A DNA stretch of 64,000 nt from Puccinellia tenuiflora (taxonomy: Eukaryota > Streptophyta > Magnoliopsida > Poales > Poaceae). The translations under genes were made by a program, and so were the position numbers. Below are positions 34,201-46,277 of this stretch, one piece after another (the stretch's first letter is position 1; the number at the start of each line of letters is the position of its first letter). The notes below the pieces were generated by a model. It saw only the letters and a program-made list of their open reading frames with translations. It did no database searches and was not told the DNA's origin. The DNA is taken from contig QRDG01000025.1 in NCBI GenBank assembly GCA_012064385.1, positions 1,119,474-1,183,473 on the forward strand, written 5' to 3'.

Positions 34201-34331
34201 GGCGCCTCCACTTAATTGACGTGGCGGCGGGGCCAGGCAGGGCCGCCTGTCGGCGACACCAGGGTGCCACGCTGGCGTCCAGCTGGCCGTCCTCACCCCG
34301 CGTCGGGCCTCGGGTTTACATCACCTGTCAT
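31281..34331 (-). mobile_element. Fragment D: inverted piece of a related long LTR
   Basis: Read on the minus strand it ends GGGGTGCCACA (LTR end) followed by GAGCATGGT, the first bases after the LTR up to the start of a tRNA-Met primer site, then stops. Its 3' two thirds are recognisably related to LTR C (for example 32380-32520 against 27710-27860). There is no target-site duplication (flanks differ), the left junction shares 2 bases (AT) with the target, and about 22 bases of target are missing. This points to capture during break repair and not to transposition. Confidence 0.75.
33212..33287. repeat. Two direct copies of a 27-base hairpin-bearing unit in D
   Basis: CACGATATCTCGTGACGCAC and the following bases through GTTGACAG occur twice, 47 bases apart. 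Each holds the dyad CACGA-TATC-TCGTG. Confidence 0.75.
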
Positions 34332-37300
34332 CAGGGAGGATACCTAACCAGTATGTAGTCCAAATATACAAAAATATTCCATACCTTGTTAAGAAAATAT
34401 TGGAGCTTTTCCCTGTTTTACATTCTGGCCTAAACCTCGTTATTTTTGGAAACCCTGACAAACCTTTTCCAAAAATTCTAAAAACCCTAGGGTAGATGCT
34501 CCTAACCAATATCTACCTCTGTGATTTTTCCTGGACAAATATATTTTGATTTAAAGCCCCACAACCTGTTTTTCATTTTTGACCAGAGGTGTTCGATGAA
34601 ATTTTGCTTAACCCAAGTTTCAAACCAGCAAAAACACATTACTAGGAAGTTGTAGGTTTTGAAATTCTGCATCAAGTGACGCGATTAGATTTCAGTTTTA
34701 AGCCCTGTGGTGCCAAGGGCATCCTCATGCCGATGACGGCATGGTCAGTGGCGTGGCCACCGCTGGCCTGCCTCTGCCCGACGGCGCCGCCACTTTGTGG
34801 TCGCCGCCGGTGGCCTCCCCCTCTGCTCCACTCGTGCCCCTCTGCTGCCCCTCCACTCCCTCTACCCTCCAGAAGCCGCGCCCCGCCACCTCACCCTTTC
34901 TACAGCGCCGTCGGCCGCTCGGCGACGCGCCGCACCAACAGGACCGCCGCGGGTCCCTCCCCTCGCCTGTAGCCACCCCTGTGCGCCCGTGCCGTCGATC
35001 CTATCCACTCGGCGCGCAAATTCCGCCGTCCAGCTCACCCCCTGCCGCGACACTGCCGGCGCGCCGCCCGCCACAGCCTCGACACGATGCTCGCCGGCCA
35101 CAGACACCTCACCCTCTCGCACCAGTACCTCGCCCCCGTGCCTATCCGCAGCTCCGTAAAAGCCGTCGTCCAGCGGTGCCTGCACGCAACCCCTACGACG
35201 CGCCGTCCGTCGTCTCGCCCTGCCACGGCCTCCTCGCCCGCCACCTCGCCGTGAGCTCCCGACCGGACCCCCACCCCGCGAGGCTATATAAAGAACCACG
35301 AGTAGCAGCCAAGCCACGCACCACCTCTCCTCACCCCCCTAGTAGCCTCTCCCTCACCTATTGCATCCCGAGGAGCCCCCCATCGCCGGCGACGAGCGCC
35401 TCTCCGCCATTCGGCCTCTGAGAAATTCACCTCTCCAGAGCCACCCCCGCCACCAATCCCTCACCCTATCCTTAAATCCAGAGCCCCAGGAACCCCATGA
35501 CGCCCTCGCCGGAGTAATTGGTGGTCGGAGGCATCGCCTCCATCCGCGACCACCGTCAGCCTCCGCGGTCACCGACGCCGTCGCGGCTCCCGACCACCCC
35601 GCCGCCTGTGAGCATGCCAACGGCAGGAACCTCACCTCCCTAAGTCTCCCTGCCACCACTCCCTCGCCTCCCTGTCGCCGCAGCAGCCAGGAAGCGCCGC
35701 CGGTGAGTCCACCGGAGCCGGCATGCTCCGCCCCGTTCTCCTGTTTTCTTTTTCTTTTTATTCTCGCGCGTACCGGTTCGGCTAATGGGCCGCTGACCAT
35801 TGGGCCCCGCCAGTCAGGTTTTTAAACAATATCAAACCGTTTTCTTTTTTTATTTATTTTCTCTGTTTTTGAAAAGGCAGATTTTAGGGCTGACTTTGAA
35901 AGGGTATATCTTCCTCAAAAATAATCAGAAAATTATGAATCTTTTTGCGTTGGCTTTGTTTTGAAATTCTCTACCCAATGCCACTGGTTTCAATTGATTT
36001 GAAGTTCATTTGCCCCCTGAACTCTTGAATGCCTTGTGGAAGGTTTTAACCCTATTTTTGAATTTCTTTAATAGATTCCAACCCCCTTATCGAAGTGGAA
36101 GTTGAACCTATCCCTGAAGGCAAGCCATCAGCCCCCAACCATCTGTTCCAAGTCCTCGATGTTTTATTTGTTGCTTGATTGAGCGGTAGTTGCATCTCAT
36201 ATGTCACCCCTATGCTAATATTTCATGCTTATGATTTCATGCAATTTATTATTGTCACCTTTATTTCATGCAATACGATAAACTCATGTTCCGTGAGTTG
36301 AGTTCCGGCCGGCGACTAAATACATGTTGGGCACCGCCCGCGTGGATTGAATCTCGCCTACTTTCAGTACTTTTATTTCAACTAACTTTACTTTCCCGCA
36401 ATACGATAAACCCATCAAGTGTGGGTTGAGTTCCGGCCGGCGACTAAATACATGTTGGGCTCCGCCCACGTGGATTGAATCTCGTCTACTTTCCGTAGAG
36501 TGGGGTGTGCGTATTTATTTACTCAACCCGTGGCTGCAACTGGCCGGAGACATCTCCGTCCTCGCCCGGTTGATTTTGTTATTTTATCTTCTTACTCGAC
36601 CCGTGGCTGCTACTGGCCGGAGACATCTCCGTCCTCGCCCGGTTGATTTTGTTATTTTATCTTTCCCCAACCTGTGGCTGTCACTGGTCGGAGGAAACTC
36701 CGCCATCACCCCGGTTGACCTTATTTTACCTTGCTGAACTACTATGTGATTATTTGATGCTCATGTATATCTTGTGGACTAACGTTTGTTGCTGTCTTAT
36801 GGTCGAGAATAAAAAAAATTGACTAAAAAGATAACCACCTCTGTCGACTAGATTGAGTCCAATAGTGCCACTCGCCGAACACACCCGCACAACCATGCGT
36901 CGTTGAAATGGGAAGACCGTAGCTTAGTAGCCTACCGAGCCTCTTTTGATGCTACCCACTTGGCAAGTCTAGCCGGTTACTGCATAGTTGTGGTCGGGGC
37001 TAGTCTTGTGAAGGTTCCGGAGCTAGGCGTTGCTCATGAGTTGGGGACGTGCCGGATTCACTTCGTCATAAGACTTAGCCCGAGTGGTAAGTCGGTAGCT
37101 ACATAAGGAGTGCCTTGGTAGTGCGGACGGCTACGGGGGAATAGGTTTGTGCGGCAGGTACCGGCTGTACAAGCTTAGACCCCAACGTGTGGATAAAAGT
37201 TGCAACCTCTCGAGAGTGTCAAATCTAGAATCTAGTATTGTTCCTACCTCAGGAACGGTGTTGGGTCCAGTCACACTAGAGTCAGTCCAGTCGAACACGG

Positions 37301-37944
37301 AGAAATAAATTCACCAAACGGCCAGAGTTGGCCAAAGTTGAATGAGCTGAAAAGTGGACCATAGTTGGTCAAAAGCTAAGCTCGAGGTGGACCAGAGTTG
37401 GCCACGCTTGAGAACCTAAGTGTTGAGAATATTGTTGTGTGGGAATGAGACTCGTTCTCATAATCCACGGTTTTCGTCACAGGTAAGTAGGTAAGTTAAG
37501 TCCAACCGTTAAGCTTGGACTCGCACTTGCACATGCCATGCCATGTAGGATCGTTGGTTACGGTTGATTGTGGATTGATGTCTTGCGAGTACATTCCATG
37601 TACTCACCTGGCTTTTCATGTGGCCAGATCCTCCTACCCCCGTCGCCGAGTACCCCTTGTACGAGAACTAGATCCGGTATCCAGGCAGAGCCCTGTGGAG
37701 TTAGGCCCTCTTCGTCGCACGCTTCCGCCAATCCGCTGACGCCCTCTGATGAAGTCATGTTCGATAAATAATGTACAAACTATTGTGTGCGCTAGGGCGC
37801 AGCCTTGTAATGAAACCCTTGTAATACATCGTCGGTTTCCGACCCCTTAATAAAGTGGTTATGTTCTGTTATCAAGTTGTCATATATTCAGTGCTCCTGG
37901 GACTGATATATGGGGTAACTCGATCTCCGGATCGGGGTGCCACA

Positions 37945-40015
37945 TCAAGGCTAAGTGAAAGATGATCAACACCCAAGTTAATGGCCTAGTGAAGACGTGA
38001 CAAAGAGTGTCTCTCCCATGTTGGTGTATGGGGGAGCAATATGTGAGTCTTCACCGAGCGGAGCGCAATCAAGAAAGTTGGTCCAACTTGAGGGAGTCAA
38101 GATCGTCATCATCTAGCTCAAGTGGATTATGCGCAAGGCAAAGGTATGATCTTGATAGTTTTTCTATTTTACCGGTATCATGATGTTAGTTGAGAGACCG
38201 GGTTATAGGATAGATAACCGTACTATCAAGAGGGGCTCTCGACCGAGTATCTTGATCGTATCGTTCGTGGAGAGCTCAAATCTTTGCATACTTGGCATCA
38301 TCTTTATTGGTTATTTATTTGACTCTTATCATGGTGTGGTCTTGGTGCTTGTCGTGCTTATCATGACAAGGCCAAGTTCACCGAAAACGGTTTTCGTATG
38401 CGTATTCTCTTGAGTTTTCGGTGTTGGAGATTTTGCCGGTCCATCCATGCGGAAGTTTTCACTCTTCCATTTATTAGAAAAATCTCCCGTGCTTGGTTTC
38501 AATATTTTCACTTTTATTGGGTAGCATTTGTCGTCCTCTTTCCAACAAAACTGGTTTCACCCAATTCAGAGTTTATTTGCAAAAGTTTTTGCGTTTTTGG
38601 TATTTGACATTTTCTAAACTTAAAAAGGGAAAAGGAGAAAAAGGGGGTCCCTGGCAGGCCGGCCCTGCCGGGCTGAGGCCGGCAGCGAGGCCAGGCACTT
38701 CGGCTGCCCCGTTGGCCCCCAGCGTGTCCGATGCCGGCCCAAGGCCGGCCCCCCAGGCCGGGCAGCTCGGGTGCCCCGCCGGCCTCTGGCTCCTCGCGGC
38801 TGGGCCCTGGCCAGTCCATAAGGCCGGGAGCCTTGACATCCTCCCCAGCCTCCTGTGTCGCAGGCCGGCCCAAGGCCGGGGTGGAGGCTGGCCTCCCTAC
38901 TGCGTTGTTCTGCCTCCGGTGCTCCCCTGCCGGCCTGGCCGGGCTTGTGGCTGGCCCAAGGCCGGGCTGTCGGGGGCTGGGAGGTTTTCCCCCAACGGCC
39001 ACTTTTCGTGGGCCACTATAAAAAGGGGCTTCTTCCCCAATGTTTTTGCACCTCTTCTAGCTCTCTCTCCTCCATTGTTGACATTTTGAGAGCTTGACTT
39101 CTCTCCATCCCTCCATGATTCTTGCCTCCATTTAGAGGGAAAAGAGAGAGGAGATCTTGATCCACTGTTCCACCAAACCATATCTCCTCTAAGTGAGGGG
39201 AACCCTTTGGATCTAGATCTTGGAGTTGCTCTGTGTTCTCCTCCTTTGTTCTTCCTCTCTTCTCCCCCATAAGCATTAGTTGATTTTGGTGGGATTTGAG
39301 AGTGAAGGATTTGAGCACTTGTGCTCTTGCAATTTCATTAGTTGCATCGGTTTGTGCTCTCCACGAGGTTTCGTGGAAGTTGAAGTTTGAGAAGCTTGTT
39401 ACTCTTGGGTGCATTGTGTTCCCAAAGAGCTTGTTCCTCTTGGGTGCATTGTGTAACCTAGATGGTTGGTGGTGTCACGAAGACTTCGAGTTGTGAAGCT
39501 TCGGGCAAGGTTTGGGAGCCCCCGATTGAGTTGTGGGTGTGTGCCCCAAGTTTGTTGTAAAGGCTCCGGATTCCGCCTTGAAGGATTCCGATAGTGGAAG
39601 GTGAACCGAGCCTTTGTGGTGAGGTTCATCGGTGAATAGGGTGAGCCCTTTGTGGCGTTGAGTAGGCCTGTGGTGGCGAGCTCACACCCCTCCAATGAGA
39701 CGTACTCCCTTAACAAGGAGGAACTCGGGAATACATCCTCGTCTCCGCGTGCCTCGGTTATTTATATACCCGAGCTCTTTACTTATGCAATTTACATTGT
39801 GATAGCCTTCGTGCTTGAAGTATTATATCTTGATATCACCTTGTTGTTATCTTGCTTAGCATAAGTTGTTGGTGCATATAGGTGAACCTAGTATATTAGG
39901 TTTTGTATGCTTGATAAATTAAACGCTAGTTTTATTCCGCATTTATCAAGCCCTAATCGTAAAAAAAATTAAATCGCCTATTCACCCCCCTCTAGGCGAC
40001 ATCCTTGTCCTTTCA
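37945..40015 (+). repeat. Right part of solo LTR E
   Basis: Starts with the right TCAAG target copy of C. A GC-rich block (38640-39000) precedes a TATA box CTATAAAAAGG at 39015-39025, giving plus orientation. The remaining kilobase is U5-like. Frames across the GC-rich block are open on both strands because of composition and have no recognisable product. Confidence 0.75.
39015..39025 (+). promoter_or_regulatory. TATA box of LTR E
   Basis: CTATAAAAAGG follows the GC-rich block, at the position expected for the U3/R border. Confidence 0.65.
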
Positions 40016-40090
40016 GATAAAGCTATATTGCTACCGCCGTATATCTAATACAAACAATATAGGTAGCACACAACAACAACATCAAATGTA

Positions 40091-40127
<37 letters not shown>

Positions 40128-40662
40128 CGCGACATGATATGGTCTCCGCGGCTTGATCTCCATCGAGCGCTCCGACACCGCACCGGGTCATTGTGCATCC
40201 ACGCCAGCAGTTAAATATTTCGCTAAATACTTACCTTTACCACATCATATCACTCGCCCCTGCAAAATAAAGTTATACGCCTCTACTTTATCTTTTGAAA
40301 ATTTTACGTGGCTGAGGGGCTTTCACAAAAAGAATCGCTTTCTAACTTATGAACCTGCAACCACAACACCGATTAAATAATTGTCTCTATTACACCCCTT
40401 TCGGGGCCCTTCGTTGAAAATGCCATACTACCATTGCTAGAGAGACAGACACCCGCCAGCCGCATATATGGTACAATCCATATGTCAATTGCGGAACCAG
40501 TCTCGCGTAAGAGTACGCGTAAGGTCGGTCCGGGCCGCTTCATCAGGCAATCCAATAGTATAACAAGTACACGTGAGAGGGTAACAATTATATGATCGAG
40601 TGCCCACATATTTCTATGTGTTCTAACCGTACTCTATATCTACGCATAGATCGGCTCTAATA
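40016..40662 (-). other. Leader region of backbone element L
   Basis: Sequence between E and the L primer site. It begins with GATAA, the right flank of E. No reading frame of note. It contains a dinucleotide microsatellite at 40091-40127. Confidence 0.6.
40091..40127. repeat. Compound AT/GT microsatellite
   Basis: About nine AT units run directly into about nine GT units. Likely length-variable. Confidence 0.9.
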
Positions 40663-40675
40663 CCACTGAAGGGGT
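40663..40675 (-). other. Primer-binding site of element L
   Basis: Minus strand TGGTATTAGAGCC is the tRNA-Met site TGGTATCAGAGCC with one change. The LTR begins right after it at 40677. Confidence 0.7.
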
Positions 40676-40981
40676 TCGTGTGCAGAAAACAAAAAATTCC
40701 TAACAACGCGAATCATAAACTAGCCAAGATTTATTTCTATGCAGATATAAAGTAACGGAGGGAATCGGAATTCATACCCTTGAAGACCAAAAGAGTTACG
40801 TTCCGATTAACATTGGCGATGGAGTCATACGACGCCAACCTCAAGGTCGTGTAGTCGTACTGGTGATGAATGCCACAAGTGTAGCACCTTCGAGGAATTA
40901 CACATGTACGGTGTAGGCAACGATCCCCTGGCTCCGGTCCAGCGGCAGTAGCGGAAGATGAACATCTCGAACCCGAAGCAC

Positions 40982-42573
40982 TGATTGCTACTGATGAAGA
41001 GTTGGGTGGTGCCCCAAGCGAAGGCAGAGATGTAGCAAGCAGCAGTTTTCCCTCGATAATGAACTGAGGTTTATCGAACTAGTAGGACCTTGAAATCAAC
41101 AAAAAAGTGAATGTTGAAGATCTCTGGCGCTTAATCTTCAACAGACGTGGACCTGCACACACTCAACCAAAATACTTTGCAACCAACGACGGAAAGGTTG
41201 TCAATCTTTCCGGTCTCACAGAAAACAAAGCGGTTAATTGTATAGTGAAATAGATGAAATATGAAAATGGACCAGTGTAGTAATGATGATGAATAAAGGT
41301 TGCAATCAATGTAAAAAGATGGACCGGGGTCCATGGGTTCACTAGTGGAGTCTCTCAAGTAAATAGAACAATCATATCATGGGTAAACAAATTACCGTTG
41401 GGCAATTGACAAGATTATAACACAAACTTAATCTAGCTATGACAAAGAGAATATGATAATATTTAAGTAGGCATTACGACAATGAACAAAGACTGTTGAG
41501 TCCAACTGCATCTTTGTCTAAAAAGTCCACCGTGGGATTGCTATCCAGCATGTCACCCATCGGTATTAAGTTGCAAGCAACGGACATTTGCATTAAGTAA
41601 AGAGCATGAAGTAAACAATACTAATATCAAAAGAGACATTAACACCGCTGTTTTACCCTTAGTAGCAATAGCACACCCTCGCCCTTAGACGTTTCTGTCA
41701 CTCGTGCCCAGGAACAAAAGGAGGCATGAACCCACTATCTAGCATAAATACCCTCTCTTGGAGATACACACAATCACTTGACCAAAGTAACTATGCACAT
41801 CGGAGAGCATGCAAGAACATAAATCAACATATAAGAATCATGCACAATCTGATCATAACTTTATAATCCATCGGATCCCAGCAAACACATCACATAGCAT
41901 TACAATAATCGATCTCGATCATGTTAGGCGGCTCACAACATCATAAGACATGAAGCACAAGAGAGAGAGAGACTACCATCTAGCTACTTCCATGGACCCA
42001 TGGTCCAAGGTGGGACTACTCACAAATCATCCCGGAGGAAGGCATGGCGATGAATAGCCCTCCGGGATCGATCTCCCCTCCGGTAGAGTGCCGGGATCTG
42101 CTTCAGATTCACCCCCAAACTAGGGTTTGAGATGATGGTGCGTCGGGATGACTTCTCTGGAAAATAATGGCCGTCCCATCGTTTTTAGGTTTAAAGGGAA
42201 TTTATAGGCGTCGTAGGGGGCCGAGGAGGTGCCCCGAGGGCAGGGGCGTGCCCCACCCGCGGGTCCTAGGGGGGCCACGGCCGCCACCCGCCTATGGCCC
42301 CTGGGTGCCCCCCAGGCTGCCCTTTGGTCCTCTGGTTCCTTCCGTCACATAAAAAATCTCCGTAAATTTTCAGCACAATCCGACGATATTTCCTGTGGTG
42401 GACTTTCTGAAATACAAAAACAGCAAGAACAGGAAACTAGCACTAGGCATCTTGTCAATAGGTTAGTCCAACAAAATGCATAAAAATGATTAATATGATA
42501 ATAAAAACATGTGACAACACCACAAAACTAGCATGGATCAATAAAAAATTATAGATATGTTTGACACGTATCA
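40982..42573 (-). repeat. 3' LTR of A2
   Basis: 1592 bases, TGATTGCTAC to CACGTATCA. The end dyad is damaged here (GATATG in place of GATACG). Confidence 0.9.
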
Positions 42574-42587
42574 GCATCCCCAAGCTT
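42574..42587 (-). other. Polypurine tract of A2
   Basis: GCATCCCCAAGCTT directly next to the LTR end, identical to those of A1 and B. Confidence 0.8.
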
Positions 42588-45159
42588 AACTCCTACTCGT
42601 CCTCGAGTAGGTAAGTGATAAAAAAAATAATTTTTGATGAGACATGCAACCAACACAATCGTGATCAAGATAGTAATGTAAAGCATAGGATGTGAATGAA
42701 GTGATACAAAACAATTGTCTATAGTTGATAGCAAGAAAGCAATGAATAACCAAGTTGAATCATTCAAGCAAAACTTTTCATAAATAGTACGTTAAAGACA
42801 TGAAAGCAATGTGATCTACATATTTGATTAATTCACAAAGGTAATAGTTCCATAACAAAAGCGTTTGAGAATCAAAACAAAGAAGATGTAAGTTTTAGCA
42901 AAAAGTTTCAACTTTCAACGGTAAAGTCAATATAAAGATTCATGTTTAATCTGACGATGCAATATGATCAATGATACCCAGGGTCAATGCTAGATGTTTG
43001 CTTTGGTGGAGATAGAAGGAAGAGGAAAACTGACTCAACATTAAAAGTAAAAGAAAGGCCCTTCACAGAGGGAAGCAGGGATTAGTCATGTGCTAGAGCT
43101 TTTTATTTTTATGAAACTGAAGTAAAACAATTTTTGAGACATACATGCTTTCATCAACGACTTCACAACAGAGAAGCTATCTAGTCCCCCATAACAAGCA
43201 AGGCTTTTAGACTTGTGAGAGCAGCTAGTTTTTAGAGGAGCGAGTACGCTCCTCTTTCTCCTTGGTTCCACCACTGTCCAATGTTTAGAGCTGATTTCTC
43301 AGATTTTCATTGCGCGGAGGAGAATGGTGAGTTATATTTATATTTTTGCTTAAGCTGCTCTCGGGTTGATTCAAGTGAAGATGTAATCCATCGACACCGA
43401 GTGAAAGGGGGGAAATGACCTTGCTCGTCACGAGTTATATCTAGCTCTCCACTGCTCCCTCATGAGCTTAAAAACAGAGGCACAAAAAGAGAGTATTTTG
43501 AATTTTTAAAGATAGCACATGACAAATTTACTTGGAATGGCAAGAAATACCATGCATAGGTAGATATGGTGGACTCAGCTGGCAAGATAGTTTGGCTTTG
43601 GGATTTGGATGCACGAGTGAACCATACACTCAGTACGAATTTTTGGGCTTAGCAAAGAAGGTATTTGAGGAAAACATCTAACATTAACCGGTAACAGAGT
43701 AACATAAGACATAAATCAATCATAACCATAAAAACTCCACACCGTCTCCCTTGTTGACCAAACAATTCTTTTGATGGAAAGATTAGCTTTATGAATTAAC
43801 AACTACGAAACACCACACAGTTTCAAGCTCTTAACTGTATTTCTACACTAATCAATTTCCACTCAAATAACCAGCAAGTTTAAGCATTCATCTTAATATC
43901 TCAATAACAAATGAGAAGTATCAAGTATCCACACAATGATCTACAATACTATGCAGGCTTTCGTTTCATTCCACTATCACATGAATAGCATTTTGTCACT
44001 TTGACAATTCAAGGAATTTATCAATAACAACTCTCCAACAAATATAAGTGAAGAACAAGAGAGTTAATAACAACTACTAGCAGCTCTAAATAAGATAAAA
44101 GCTAAAAGTGAGAGCTTACTAGCAAACAAACAGTAGCTAAGAATACTCAACAAAATATAAGCGAAGCACAGGAGTATTCAAACGAAAAAGCGGAGCATGT
44201 CTCTCTCCCACACAAACAAAGAAAGGATCCAACAAGCATATGACCAGCAAACAAACAAAACTGAAAGTAAAAGGATGCTCCAAGCATAGCACATATTATG
44301 TAAAGTGATAAAAACATAGTTCAACAAAGACGACCTCATGATAGTCGATGAAGAAGAGGGGATGCCTTGGGCATCCCCAAACTTTGACGCTTGATGGTTC
44401 TTGATATTCAGAGGGGGTGCCATGGGGGCATCCCCAAGCTTGAGCTTTGATCCATCTTCAATTTCTTCATTATCCTCTCCTTTGGAACTTAAAAACTCCC
44501 TTCACACAAAACTTCTCATAAACTGATTAGAGGGTTAGTGCTCATAAATTAAAAGTGCACATGTGTTCAACTCAAGACAAATTGCAAACAACTTTATTAG
44601 GCATTAGCTACTATTCACTAAGCCTCAATGTGGCACTCCACCCCAAGAGTATCACATTTGATGATAGTAAAGAGACGAATACAAAATAAAAGCAGAATAT
44701 GTCAAAATCTGAACAGTCTGTAAAGATCGAATTTTTCGAGGCACTTCTGTAGCTCAAATCAGAAAACTCAAAACTAACGAAAGATAGATAAAAGTATCAG
44801 TCTTGCTGTCTGAAAAGTTCAGAAAAATATAAAATTCAGAGATTTTTTGGATTTTCGAACAGTGAAGGACAGAAATATGTTTCTGGACAGCAAAACAACA
44901 CCTCGCACTTTCAATGCATTAGAGGCTAAACTTGGCACAAAAACCAAAAAAAAGATACAATGAGGTTGCTATAGAGGCAACAACTTCATGACTAATGAAA
45001 ACTGAAAGGAAAAAGATAATGGGTTGCCTCCCAAAAGCGCTTTTCTTTAACGCCTTTTAGCTAGGCGCAATGATTTCAATGATGCCTTAATAAAAGTAAG
45101 ATTTGACAAAATAGAGCATCAAGATACAAATACCAAACATATTTAAGCCTAACCCACTT
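42588..45159 (-). other. 3' non-coding internal region of A2
   Basis: Nearly colinear with A1 18472-20944 up to CTAGGCGCAATG (45061-45072), where the two elements part. Extra polypurine-like copies at 44371-44384 and 44428-44441. No supported gene. Confidence 0.65.
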
Positions 45160-46082
45160 CCTATCTTGTATGAAAATAATTCATTGGAGCATAAAGCTAG
45201 TAGCCTAGGAAGACAAAGCAAGTGCAACTTCAAAACTTGCAACAAAAAGAGAGGTGTCTTAGTAACATGAGAACTCCAACAACCATATATTTTCTTCTCT
45301 CATAATAATTTTCAGTAGCATTATTAACAAATTCAAAGATGTAGCTATCACATAAAGCATACTTTTTATTATCATAAATATCAATTGGAGGCATAGATAA
45401 AGGAGTATCATTAAATTCATCACAAATAACAGTAGGAAAAGCATTTGACAGTTTATTTTTGTCTTTATTGAGCCATGGAAGTTGTTGCATATCATACAAA
45501 GTAAGAGTTAAAGAGTTACTTTCATTAGAAGGTAGCTCCCTCCTTTTGTTCCTCACTCTCCTCCTCTTTTTCACCTAATGGGATCTTAGTTTCAGCAATT
45601 TCCTCCTCCATAGGTTCCTACAAAGCATCGGTCTCTCCTTTTGGAGGAGAGACTTTCTTACCATATTCAGTAATATAATAATTATCATTGTAATTCTCAA
45701 AGCAATATTTTAGTATAGTAAAATTCTCAGTTTGATAACGAGCATTATCAATGTTCTCCAGCAAAGAAGCACTTTCATAGGCACCCTTAAAAGCAACAAA
45801 TTCTTCAATCTGTTCAACATCAAAGAAATCAAAATTTTCCCTAGCATAAGAAGCAAAGGTTTCATTTTCACTGTCCGGACATTGGAAGGGGAGGTGTGGA
45901 GTGCGCCTCCCACAAGAACATTTTATATTATAGAGGAAACTTATATTTTCAGCATACAAGTTCACTTTTTCAGAAATTCCCAAAGTTGTTTCCCTTTTTG
46001 TGACAAGCGGTGTTCCTTATAGTATTTTTGCTGATCTTCTGTGAAACCACAACAAAGATCTAGTTTCAAAGAAAGTAGCCAT
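45160..46082 (-). pseudogene. Broken homologue of the B acidic protein in A2
   Basis: The ATG at 46080-46082 opens MATFFETRSLLWFHRRSAK, hits a stop near 46020, then the same frame reads KVNLYAENISFLYN, LPFQCPDSENETFASY and FFDVEQIEEFVAFKG to a stop at 45618. An acidic, Glu-rich tail follows beyond it. After a frame change the product continues with MPPIDIYD, then LCDSYIFEF and ATENYYERRKY (about 45285-45355), matching the B motif. A further frame change leads to LKLHLLCLP and LLALCSN near 45170-45245, matching the B C-terminus almost exactly. No gag, zinc knuckle or enzyme motif is seen. Both elements therefore carried one protein family in place of gag. Function unknown. Confidence 0.6.
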
Positions 46083-46260
46083 TAAGAACAACCAAAGAAC
46101 TAAGCATACTAATAAAACAGGATAAAAGACTATACTAATTTTTTTGGGTTTTAAAATTTTGCAACAAGAAAAATAAACTAAACGAGAAATAAAGCAAGCA
46201 AGACAAAAACAAATTAAAGTGATTGAGAGTATGAGACTCCCCTTGCTGTAGCTCCAAAGT

Positions 46261-46277
46261 CCCCGGCAACGGCGCCA
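46261..46277 (-). other. Primer-binding site of A2
   Basis: Minus strand TGGCGCCGTTGCCGGGG is a perfect complement of the tRNA-Asp 3' end. Confidence 0.88.

Larger units (their letters stand above)
24718..37944 (+). mobile_element. Element C: young long-LTR element with gag only
   Basis: Order: 5' LTR 24718-28718, primer site 28724-28736, broken leader frame, gag 29396-30583, protease remnant, polypurine tract 30901-30914, 3' LTR 30915-37944 with insert D. Perfect TCAAG flanks at 24713-24717 and 37945-37949. The internal region is only 2.2 kb with no reverse transcriptase, RNase H or integrase, so mobility would depend on an autonomous partner. By hand I count about 26 substitutions between the LTRs over 3.98 kb (about 0.65 percent), which at 1.3e-8 per site per year is roughly a quarter of a million years; the count is by eye. 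Confidence 0.92.
30915..37944 (+). repeat. 3' LTR of element C, interrupted by fragment D
   Basis: 7030 bases, of which 31281-34331 is foreign. Without it the LTR is colinear with the 5' LTR except for about 22 bases (25083-25104 in the 5' copy) lost at the insertion point. Its TATA, duplications, stem-loop and poly(A) signal are all retained. Confidence 0.92.
24558..40015 (+). mobile_element. Solo LTR E, split by element C
   Basis: A single LTR of about 2.2 kb: 24558-24717 on the left and 37950-40015 on the right, with C between. Ends TGAAAG and CTTTCA form a 6-base terminal inverted repeat. Flanks are GATCA (24553-24557) and GATAA (40016-40020), an imperfect target duplication. No internal retrotransposon sequence or second E LTR is present, so it is a solo LTR. 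Its 3' end resembles LTRs ending with the CACCCCCCTCTAGGCGAC type block common in Triticeae elements; the family is not assigned. Confidence 0.8.

Noticed and set aside
38493..39089. 198-codon frame in LTR E with leucine/glycine-rich product
   Set aside because: Spans the GC-rich U3 and the TATA box of the LTR; opposite strand equally open.
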